This document shows, one piece after another, positions 20,836-30,639 of a stretch of DNA of 64,000 bases; position 1 is the first letter of the stretch, and every line of letters starts with the position of its first letter. A program made the translations under genes and the position numbers. The notes below the pieces were generated by a model. The model ran no database searches. It worked only from the letters and a program-made list of their open reading frames with translations, and had not been told where the DNA came from. The stretch spans positions 1,165,190,055 to 1,165,254,054 of the forward strand of contig CM057454.1 in assembly GCA_016271365.2 (NCBI GenBank). Reading direction: 5' to 3'. The stretch comes from Neoceratodus forsteri. Its lineage: Eukaryota; Chordata; Ceratodontiformes; Ceratodontidae.

Positions 20836-22556
20836 CAATCAATCAATCAATCAAAATCTTTATTTATTCAGGCGAACATCATTGAGCATAGCTCATTTAC
20901 AAGATGGACCTGAGTGGTCATAACAATATAAGGTTACAAATTTTACACAAAAACATGGTACTGAATAAACACAAATACAATGATTTATGAATGAGAAAGA
21001 TATACAAATATTTACATATATACAAGGCAAAATGACAATAAACCTAAATCATATTAAAAGGAAAGAAACAAACAGTATCGTAGGGATAAAGCTCGGGTAG
21101 TTGGGCTTGGGTGGGCATTTTTGTATGAAGTAGGTTGGAGGACAAGCTAGAAGAACGATAGAGAAATAGGGGTAAAATAAAAAGGTGGGGGAAGGAGGGG
21201 TGTGTAGAGGATTAGGCCTTATGGAAGCAGTGCCAGCCGATTCTGGGAATAGACTAGTGTACAGTTTTTGAAGGATGTTAAAGGAATGAGCGTGATCCAA
21301 TTTCAAGGTCTTTTGAAGAGAATTCAGATAAGTGCTAGGAATAGCTGATTGCAGCCCTTCCATACCAGGTGCAGGTGATAGGAATCTTCAGCATGATGAG
21401 TTTATTGATCCTTAGGGTGTAAGGCCTGGATGTGATCCAGTTGAAACAGTCTGAGATGTAGGAAGGAGTTTGTTTGTCAGAGCTTTGTAGATCCAGACAG
21501 CAGCATTTTGTTTCTTCTATGTTGTAGGGATGTCCAACTGACTGCATTGTAGAGAGAGCAATGATGGGTGCTGGAGGGAAGATCTGTAATGAATCTAATA
21601 GCTCTATGATACAAGGTGTCTAATTTATTTAAATGGGAGAGGGAGCAGGGCCATAGAGGAAGTCAGCATAGTCAATGAGGGATAGGAATGATGCCAGGAT
21701 TAGCCTTTGTTTGGAATCTCTGGTCAGGCAGTGTTTGATCCTATAAAATAGGCAAAGTCTTTGTCAAGCTTTTTCAGGAGCTCTTCAATGTGGCTAGTGT
21801 AGTCAAGTTTATTGTCAATCCAGACTCCAAGATATTTGAATTTGTCCACGATTCCAGATTTTCACCAAGGATGGTAGATAATTGTGGAGGGTGAATGATG
21901 GGACAGTGGAAGAGCAGCTCTTGGTGGCAAAGAACATAGCTTGCTTTCTTGGCATTTAGGAGTAATTTCTTTTCTAATAAGTTGTGCTGTAGGAGGGAGA
22001 ACTCAGACTGTAAAAGCTCACAGGCTTTTGATGGTGAGGGATTACTGACATATAGTACAGTATCATCTGCAAAAAGGTGAATATTAGATTGTGAGAGATT
22101 GGAGTCAATATTGTTGATGTAAATGGCAAAGAGGATAGGGCCCAGGATGGAGCCTTGCAGTACACCTCTAAGGAGTGGTTTAGAGGTAGATAGGCGACCT
22201 TCATTTTTTACCAGTTGTAATCTTCCGGAGAGACAGCATCTGAACCATTTAAGAGAGAGTGAGTCAAGGCCTATGGAGTTCAGAGAGGAGATTAGTAGTT
22301 CATGGTCCACAGTGTCAAAGGCTTTGCTTAGATCCAGGAACACAGCACAGGTGTTATTCTTTTTGTCTAAGGCAGTCTGCCAGTCATTTGTAACTTTTGC
22401 TAAGGCAGAGATGGTGCTGTGCATAGATCTAAACCCAGATTGAGCTGGGTTAAGGAGATTGTTGGTATCAAGGTAGTCACTTAACTGAAAGTTTACTAAC
22501 TTTTCAAGCATCTTGGACAGTACTGGTAAGATGGAACTGGGCCTATAGTTGTTGAG
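20836..22556 (-). mobile_element. L2-H LINE, RT domain to 3' end
   Basis: A minus-strand, 5'-truncated L2-like LINE. It begins near 22556 in NNYRPSSILPVLSKMLEKL, followed by an open reading frame at 22511-21774. The 3' end near 20836 is an AATAAAG signal followed by a (TTGA)n tail, which reads as TCAA repeats on the plus strand. Short 3' tandem tails without poly(A) are usual for the L2 group. Confidence 0.85.
21774..22511 (-). pseudogene. L2-H reverse transcriptase, partial
   Basis: An open 245-residue segment of RT. It has NPAQSGFRSMHSTISALAKV (fingers), CAVFLDLSKAFDTVDHELL (motif A Asp), LRGVLQGSILGPILFAIYIN (motif B; the usual PQGS reads LQGS) and LFADDTVLYVSNPS (motif C, FADD intact). 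The thumb decays after 21,800. The N-terminal endonuclease is missing, so this is a truncated insertion and not a gene. A second possible frame (22204-21974) overlaps it and is a shadow. Confidence 0.85.
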
Positions 22557-23160
22557 TTGTTATAATTGCGTAGAGATTTAAGTCTTTTTGTAATGAACAT
22601 AGAGTTAAACTATAGTTGCAATCATTTTTTATTTCAGGGCATACATTTGACACTGTTGCCTTACTTCATAAGTGTAGCACATCATTTCTCAAAAGTGCAG
22701 TAAAGCGAGTTGTGCTGCGGAAGGGGTGGGGAGGTTATAGTGATGGTTTTCTCTTAAGACAGTTTTGGAAAACATCACTTGAGGGTGTGTAATTGGTGAG
22801 ACAGTTAGACAGAATTTGGGATTAGTTAGTATGGCATTGTTATGTGTGTATTATTTTTTTTTTATTATACAGGGTTACAATGAGAGTATGGGGGGGATTT
22901 AAAGAAATATTGCCCATACCAAACTGCAGTTTTTTCTTGTATGGTGGGATGGAAGGGTAGATTGTGCCACACTTTTGCTACTTTCCCACATAAGATAGTC
23001 AGCATAAAAGATATTGGAAAGCTCATTTGCCCAAGTCATGGATTTAATAGAAGTAGTAATTAAATGGGAGGGCCCTATAATTTCATTAGCTGGAATATAA
23101 AAGGAGCCCAGAATAAAAAAAAGAGGTACATGATACTCTGCCATCTCTAACTCCTCAAGG
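22557..23160. other. Unassigned stretch
   Basis: AT-rich, with a T-run near 22855-22862. An open frame on the minus strand (23207-22899) has no family motif and overlaps the CR1-B tail, so I do not call it. Nothing recognisable. Confidence 0.5.
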
Positions 23161-24081
23161 CCATAGAAACATAGATTTTGACGGCAAATAAGGACCACTT
23201 GGCCCACCCAGTCTGCCCATTTTCCTACCTAATGGATAAGCTGCAGATCCTAGTTAACCAGCAGCCTACTTCTTCCTACCCCCACCCCCTAGAATTGCCT
23301 TATGACTGTCCCATGCATGCTTGAATTCCACCACTGTTTTTGACTCCACAACCTCCACCGGAAGGCCGTTCCATGCATCCACAACCCTCTCTGTGAAAAA
23401 ATACTTCCTTATATTACCTCTGAGCCGTCCCCCTTCTATCTTCAAATTGTGCCCCTTGTTCTTGCACACCTCTTTTTGAAAGATGCTACCTCTTGGCCTT
23501 TGTTGATTCCCTTGAGGTACTTGAAAGTTTCTATCATGTCCCCTCTCCCTCCTTTCCTCGAGGCTATACATATTCAGCTCCTTAAGTCTCTTCATATGTC
23601 TTCCGGTGCAGACCCTGCACCATTTTAGTTGCCCTCCTCTGGACAGCCTCCATCCTGTCTATGTCTTTAGTGTGATTGGTCTCCAGAACTGCACGCAGTA
23701 CCCCAGATGGGGTCTCACCAACTGTCTGTACAGAGGGATAATAACTTCCTGTTTTCTACTGGTGATGCCTCTCCCTCACGATCCCAGTATCCCCCAGCCT
23801 CCTTCTGCCCTCTCACATTGCTTGCCCACCTTTAGGTCATCTGATATGACTACCCCAGGTCCCTTTCCATTTTTGTTGTTGTTAGTATCTCACCCCCATT
23901 GTGTACTCTTCCCCTGGGTTTTTGTTACCCAGGTGCATTACCTTGCACTTCTTAGCATTGAATCTAAGCTGCCATACATTTGACCATTCCTCTAACCTTG
24001 CCAAGTCCCTTCTCATCCTTTCCACCCCACCTTGTGCATCAACTCTGTTGCAGATCTTTGTGTCATCTGCAAAGAGACATG
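23161..24081 (-). mobile_element. CR1-B 3' end (copy 3)
   Basis: A minus-strand, 5'-truncated CR1-B. Its tail (CATAGAAACATAG on the plus strand) starts at 23161, followed by the conserved 3' UTR. The thumb region is frameshifted: LKELNMYSLEERRERG near 23590-23540 and the primer-grip side near 23980. The far end stops at the FADD motif (CAAAGAGACATG near 24080), where an L1 begins. Confidence 0.88.
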
Positions 24082-26870
24082 TAGTGTGCTTGCATCAGAC
24101 TTACCTCTGTAGGGAGGAAATAGTGTTTTTCCGAAGAAACTGGTTGGGGCAGGTATACAGCTTGGGTTCTTCCTCACAGAAAGGGGGTGTTATAATACTG
24201 ATTGCCAGAACTGTTCCCTTTACCATAACACAGGAATGCCATGACCCAGAAGGGCATTAAATCATTCTACATAGCAAACTAGAATCACACCCTATACTAG
24301 TAGGCTTGATATACGGCCCAAATATTGACTCCCCCTCTTCTTTTCCCAGCTTTTATTGCAGCTCATCTCGGATCCCCCTAAGCTAATAATCTTGGGGGCA
24401 GACTGGAATCTGTTCCCCCAAACTGACCTAAATCAGTCAGATCACAAAAGATTAGGATTAACCCCCACTCAGCAGGCTTTAAGGGACCTCATGAAGGGTA
24501 CTGGAACATCAGATGCCTGGCGTGTTCTACATCCTACAGAAAGACAGTATACCTATTACTCTCCCATACACCGTATATTCTCCCGTATTGACTACTTCCT
24601 TGTCAGTTCCTTTGGGCTTCCCAGAGTGTTGGCAGCCAGAATACAAGCCAGAGTGATATTGGATCACTCCTCCCCCATTAGTCTGTCCTATTTGTTGGGC
24701 CCCGGGCTTAAGCGTGACTCTGTCTGGTGTTTGAACACCCAACTGCTCAAATCCCCCAGTACTTAAGAGTATCCAAGATACCATTCCCCTTTTTCTAGAA
24801 CAAAACAGGAACTCAGTGAGTAAGCTCGACATAGTTTGGGTAGCCATCAAGTGCTCGTTATGAGGTGAGTTTATTCGCCTAGCGGCGGCGAGGTCCCATG
24901 TAACCTGGGAGCACCTCTCCTCCCTGCTGTCTGAAATTGCCCAACTAGAACACTCCCTAAAACACTCATCCAACGATTAAACCTGGGCTAAATGACATTG
25001 TCTCCAATCTCAGTATTTTTTTTTTTTTTAGTTGTTTAACCAGCCATAGCACACTAAGCTGAAAGTTTTTTTTTTACAGGTGCGACCTGGGAGCACAGGG
25101 AAGTATTTTGACCTCTTGGCCCAAAAATCAGAATTATCTTTGCATAATACCAAACTCAAATATTTAGAGTTTGGGGAAAAAGCGAGCAAATTCCTAGCCC
25201 TTAGGTTGTGGCAGATGGTAACAAGTAGATTCATCTGTGCCCTTCAATCCCCACAAAATGGATTGGTGCTCACGGACTCCAGAGACATTGTCACAGCTTT
25301 TGGGACATATTTCTGGGATTTTTATTTGAAGCCGGTTGAGTTCTGTGCACCCTACTGGATGATAACTGCCTATATTAAGTCTGCTAATCTCTCTAAATTA
25401 CCAGAGACATCTGTGGCGGCCCTGGGTACCCACATTTCCCTACACGAAGTACAGCAGACAATTAAACAGCTACCCATGGCACAAAGCTCCCAGCCCAGAT
25501 GGCTTTTCAAACAATCTCTATAAATTATGTAGTGCACATTTTTAATTTCTGATTTGATGAGGGGATAACAGACCCTTCCTTTCTAGAAGCTCTAATTACT
25601 CTTCTCCCAAAGCCGGGAAAAGATCCCCAACTTCCTGAAAATTACCATCCCATATCACTGCTTAACACTGATATAAAGATCCTATCTAAAATCCTAGCAA
25701 ACCGTCTCTTTCCGGTCCTAGGAGAAATCATTAGCCCAGAACAGGCCAGCTTTATGACCGGATGTTTGTCCAGTGACCACATGAGAAAATTAATTCATCT
25801 TATCTCGGCCGCCAAGGAATCTGACCAACCTGCTGCATTGATTTCCTTGGATGATGAAAAAATCTTTGATCGGGTATCCTGGGAATTTCTCCTTGAGTCT
25901 CTGCGACAATTTGGCTTCCACCCTGATTTCATTAAATGGATCCAAATCTTATATACTTTTCCAACAACACGTATATGGTGCAATGGTTGCTTATCTGATT
26001 TTTTTCCCCTTCAGTGTGGCACTCGACAAGGATGTCCATTCTCACCTTTGTTGTTTAACATCTATTTAGAGCCACTCATTCATAAATTAATTAATTTACC
26101 CACCTTAACAGGCATTCAAATAGTGGGCAAATGCTACTCCCTCTCAGCCTATGCAGATGACCTGCTACTGCATCTAGATAACCAACAACTCACTATTCCT
26201 ATCCTCTTACAGGAAATCCGAGAGTTCTCAGCAGTCTCAGCTTATAAACTTAATCTCTCAAAATTTAAAATTTTCCCTTTAAATCCACACACGACTAGAG
26301 CCGATGTGAGTAGTACTGGTCTAGCCTGGGAGCCTACCCTGTTAACGTATTTGGGTATTAAAATAGCAAGAACTCTCTCTATCTTGATCAAAGAGAATTT
26401 TACTAAACTACTCCACACGATAGAACAGGACCTGAAAAGATGGGAAACTATTCCCATATCCTTATAGGGACGAATTAATATTATTGAAATTAATATACTT
26501 CCTCGACTCCTACATCCATGAACATGTTAGGTTTTCACTTCCCTAAAGCATGGTTCACTTGTCTGCAGAATATCCTCAATGCCTTTATATGGAAAAAAAA
26601 GGGAGTCCATAGAGCATATAATAAACTTACTGCCCAAAAAATTAAGGGAGGCCTGGCACTTCCTTTTTTCTTTCTCTGTTATGGGACTCACCATATTAGT
26701 AGGTTAGCCCTATGGACAACAAGAATAACCCCTCGTGAAATTAAGGAATATATTCCCCTATGGCTGGACATAGAATGGGCTATTACGAATAAAAAACATT
26801 GTTCCCTTTTGTCCCTAGTCTATCTATCCCCTTCATATGTTCCTAAACCTTTAAGGAATTCCCCAATCGG
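24082..26870 (+). mobile_element. L1 LINE, 5'-truncated ORF2 (old copy)
   Basis: A plus-strand L1 that starts inside the endonuclease (VCLHQTYLCREEIVFFRRNW). It runs through LIILGADWNLFPQTDLNQSD, SRIDYFLVSSFGLPRV, the linker (KYFDLLAQKSELSLHN) and the RT, and ends in the C-terminal region at PKPLRNSPIGW. It is cut by the DIRS-like sequence near 26870. Poly-T tracts near 25017-25030 and 25069-25078 bracket a small insertion of about 60 bp. No 3' UTR or poly(A) is left. Confidence 0.85.
25510..26467 (+). pseudogene. L1 reverse transcriptase, old copy
   Basis: The longest open part is 25754-26467. Motif A reads ALISLDDEKIFDRVSWEF, motif B GTRQGCPFSPLLFNIYLEPL and motif C SAYADDLLLHLDN, so the catalytic Asp residues are retained. 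The upstream fingers (25560-25750) carry several stops. It matches the RT of the complete L1 at 55,000-55,880 along its length with moderate divergence, which makes it an older relative. Confidence 0.85.
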
Positions 26871-28166
26871 GTGGTCGGTCAGAGCACGAGGGGTCTGCGA
26901 AGAGCTGCCTAGGGCCCGAACCACCCTCCACCTGCTGAGGACGGTCGGGAATGAGGGTGACCGACAACTGGTGGGCAGCCCCTGACTCGACCAAGAATCC
27001 TTGGTCGGAGCCCCCGATTTTGGTTGTGGAGGCGGAGGTTCCACCACAATCTGTGGGGCAGCTGGTTTCGGCCAAACAACTGGCCCAGGCTTGGGCACCT
27101 TGACCACTGTGAGGGGTTGTTTCGGCCTTTCGGGTGACAGCCACTTAATGGCCGGGGAAGGTGATGGTGTTGGCTTGTTCCCGGACAGAATGAGCTGCTG
27201 CCACATTAAGTCCTCGTAGCGTCTACACAATTTGCACTAAAGTTTCTCCTCTTCCGGGAGGAGGAAGACTAGGACGAGCGGCACTGGCCATAAGCTTACC
27301 TTCTGCCGACTGAGACTGCCGATGTCAGTGGGATCGGCTGGACCGAGAAGAGGTCCGAGACCGAGACCGAGATCCTTGGTGTTTTCGAGGGTGGGTCTGG
27401 GATGGAGCGAGGGACACCTGCTCTTCCCTTGGCTGGGGAAGCTTGACCGGGACTCCGGCACAGGAGGTGCAGGCAAGTCCTCTGTTTCCACCGGAGGAAC
27501 CAGTGATGAAGGGTTGTCGGCTTCACCAGTCAACAGACCTTTCGATAGGTCAAGAAAAATCTCAACTGCGTCGACGGGTGTCTTGGCCGGCTGACCTGAC
27601 AGAGATACCATGAAGCCAGCAGCCTTAGCCGCAACCTCTACCGAAGTAGAGTGTCGACTGTCCGGGGAAGGGGACCTCTCCCTCTCCCACGAACATCGAT
27701 GGTAGGACTTACCCTTCAAGTCCTTCTTTTTTGACCGAGAAGAGTGTCCCAATGGCCCTGCTACCTTTATGGAAAGGGATTGGCAAAGCTCCTTAAAAGA
27801 AGCCATGTAGGAGGATCCCAGGGAGAGCAGAATAAATACCACGACTGAGGAAGATGAGGATGCGGCCTGGGCTGCCTGCTCCTCGAGGGTGATCATCTGC
27901 TAGAGTTGCTCAGCTGAGCCAGCCGCCCCGGACACTGCCCAACGGGCCTACTTTGACTTCACTGGCGGGTAGTGCTTCTTGGGGCATCCAAGCTGTAACC
28001 GGGCAGCACGGTCATCTAGGACATTGGCTGAAAACCATCGACATAACTCACAGGCCTGCAGGTCGTGATCAGGGCTGAGACAGTAGACGCACGTGGAGTG
28101 CGGGTCCGTCCTGGACATCTGCTGCCCACACAGGCACCGCCGAAATCTGGGAGTCGATTTGTCCAT
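26871..28166 (-). pseudogene. DIRS-type gag-like ORF with three in-frame TAG stops
   Basis: About 430 codons in one minus-strand frame, from ATG at 28166 to the junction with L1. The N-terminus (residues 1-45) has CLCGQQ, then DPHSTCVYCLSPDHDLQACELC: paired CxxC/H knuckles followed by WFSANVLDDRAARL. This cysteine layout and following helix are typical of the gag-like ORF1 of vertebrate DIRS retrotransposons. The middle is Ser/Arg and Pro rich (KKKDLKGK, RERSPSPDSRHS, then PPPPQPKSGAP). The frame is interrupted only by TAG codons at 27948-27950, 27900-27902 and 27237-27239, with no frameshift. RT, methyltransferase-like and tyrosine recombinase ORFs are absent, so it is a fragment. Confidence 0.75.
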
Positions 28167-28495
28167 CGCAGTTGCGAGGGAGTAATTAGACCGAAGTCTT
28201 GAGAACTTTAGAATAAATTTTCAGGTGAATCGAAGAAACAGGATCCAGTCTATACACAGAGCATTAAGGAGGGAACCTGAGATTCCAAGTGGTAAGGAAG
28301 ATCTGGCATCATGGGGCGGAGTTGAGAGTTTTATCACCCGGGTGGGTGGGAGGAGCCAGCTTGAAGACCTTCCGGCAACATTTAAAGCGGCAAGGTACCT
28401 GCCAAAAAGTGTGGATTGAACAACATATCCATGTCCCTAGAAAAGAGGTTGCATGGCAGATTGCTCATTATTGTGGTGAGGCTCCACTCATAAGT
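28167..28495 (-). other. Probable 5' leader of the DIRS-like fragment
   Basis: This is the sequence directly upstream of the gag-like ATG. It may hold part of the DIRS terminal repeat, but the opposite terminal repeat is not in this window, so the limit near 28495 is a guess. Confidence 0.4.
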
Positions 28496-28950
28496 TAAGG
28501 TCATTCTTGACCAGCATCCTAGAAATAAGCCTCATTCTGGGCCGTTTGCCTCCTAATAGCAACCCTGTCTCAAAGCAGCCTAGCAACAGAGTACCAGTAA
28601 GAAACACGAAATTAAATGAAGAAAATACACTTTACTCTCCTAAAGTTCAAAAATACTGTCAAAGGTTCTGTTCATTGTGTACATGTACCATTCCCAAAGC
28701 AAAAGGACAACATGTTGTCCTGTCGGCAGACAATTTCAGTAGATGGAACTTAAAATTATTTGAGTCCCTTTTTTCTTTTGCAGAGGTATTTTGTCTTTTC
28801 TAGGCAAGGGCAGTATCAGTTATGCCCAATCTCTAAGGACCGTCTATACACGCTAGTGAGCCGTGCATCTCTTGCACACCCTTTCTATACATTCAGACCT
28901 TCATTTGAGTAATTTTAACACAGGCGCACTTGGTGCCTACATTAGTCTGA
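28496..28950. other. Unassigned stretch
   Basis: No coding sequence or repeat is recognised. A short open frame at 28507-28803 has no motif. Confidence 0.5.
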
Positions 28951-29376
28951 GCTGATATTACCTCTATAAAATCAAAGTTGAACACTATCAATTGGGATGG
29001 AATCTTTGATACCAAACCCATCGAGGATAGCTGGTACTTACTTCATAATACACTAATTAACTTAAGAGACACTTACATCTCAAACAAAATCAAGAATACA
29101 AAAAAATAATTACCATCCTAAATGGATGGACAAATCATTACATAAACTAATCAAACAAAAAAATTAAAAATATTCTAGGTACCTTAAAGCATGAAGTTTA
29201 GATAATTGGACTTCCTACTTAATTTGTCAAAGAAAATGCAAACGAGGTATACGCAAAGCTAAAACCAGATGGGAATATAAACTAGCATCAGAGGTGCAAA
29301 AAAATAATAATAAATCCCTGCATTCTTACATTAAGTCACTTAAAAGACCTGTTTGCCAGGTTAGCCCATTGCAAAA
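28951..29376 (+). mobile_element. CR1-E LINE, endonuclease-RT linker (part 1)
   Basis: Plus-strand reading gives LNTINWDGIFDTKPIEDSW, YLLHNTLINLRDTYIS, YHPKWMDKSL, then RKCKRGIRKAKTRWEYKLAS and SLHSYIKSLKRPVCQVSP. This is the CR1 linker between endonuclease and RT. It is an old copy, heavily interrupted. A short continuation (EPTEMKNIFNIKFCE) lies at 30294-30350, and the RT follows at 35,166. Confidence 0.7.
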
Positions 29377-29378
29377 TA

Positions 29379-30291
29379 GTCAAACCCGCTTAAACGCATA
29401 GCCCCGGGACTTGGTAAAATTATGCATTTAAGCAGGCTATGAGGTTATGCGATCTTGGTGTCCGAACTCCTCCTGGTGATGCAGTAATTGTTTGCATAAC
29501 CTGAACTGACCCTATCATGCTCCATTTGCCTGCTACTACTTTTTTTGCACAACCCAAGACATCAATTGGTTCCCTTCACTACCTAGTACAGTACTCCCTT
29601 ACCCGAGTTCATTTCTCTATTTGCACTGCCGATATAGTTTTTTTCAGCCACCAAAAATTAACATACTTCTCCCTGCTGCTCTGCCACCATAGCAACCCTA
29701 GCAGCCATAGTAACCATGTTCACATGACTGCATGGAATCCTAGCAACTGCCGTAGCAACCTTTCTAACCTCGCTCACACGACCCCACAGACCCCTAGCAG
29801 CCATTCTGATGGATGAGTGTGAACTTGGATTTCAATGTTGTATTCTTTGTAATGTGCCTTGATTGGGGGTGAATTTGGATTAGCAAACCTGATTTTCTGA
29901 CTTTTACATTTGGCTTTGGGGTGATGTGACATGATGCGACTTGATTCAGGGGATCAGCGTGAAGCAGTCAGATGTGTGTGCATGGACAGGTGGTTTTACA
30001 GAGCACTAATTGATCCATTAACAGCTCTTTAGCCTCTATCTGGAGCATTTGGATCACCTGGATCACTTAACACTTAGCGCTCAACCGTATCCGTGGCTAC
30101 AGACAATGACAGGAGCTCGGCAATTAGGTGTTGGGAGCACTTAAAAATCATGTGTTTATACGGGCGGCTTACATTCCATTAACCCATCAGTTTATAATGG
30201 AACAGATAGGAAAAGAATCGGGGAATTGAAAATGTATTCTTTTACACGGGACATGCGAATAAGCGGTATGCGATTAAGTGGGCTCCACTGT
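29379..30291. mobile_element. pogo/Tigger-like non-autonomous DNA element
   Basis: Inserted in CR1-E with TA on both sides (29377-29378 and 30292-30293). The right end, read inward, starts ACAGTGGAGCCCACTTAATC. The left end starts GTCAAACCCGCTTAAACGCA. The two share GT, CCC, CTTAA and CGCAT in register, giving an imperfect terminal inverted repeat of roughly 23 bp with further similarity inside. TA duplications and CAGT...CGCTTAA ends are typical of pogo/Tigger transposons. The 913-bp interior has no transposase. Confidence 0.65.
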
Positions 30292-30639
30292 TAGAATAAT
30301 ACATGAACCTACTGAAATGAAAAACATCTTTAATATTAAATTCTGTGAGATACAGAAACATAGACTTTGACAGCAGATAAGGACCGCTAGGCCCATCTAG
30401 TCTGCCCATTTCCCTACCTACAGGATAGGCCGCAGATCCTAGTTAACCAACAGCCTATTTCTTCCTACCCCCCACAAGAATTGCCTTATGTCTGTCCCAT
30501 GCATTCTTGAATTCTCCCACAGTTTTAGACCCCACAGCCTCCTCAGGAAGGCTGTTCCATGCATCCACTACCCTCTCTGTGAAATAATACTTCCTCACAT
30601 TGCCCCTGAACCGCTTCTCCTTCTATCTTTTAAACTGTG

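Noticed and set aside
22899..23207. 102-residue minus-strand frame next to a CR1-B tail
   Set aside because: It begins inside the CR1-B tail and shows no family motif.
27001..27594. Gly-rich plus-strand frames
   Set aside because: Antisense shadows of the DIRS-type gag on the minus strand.
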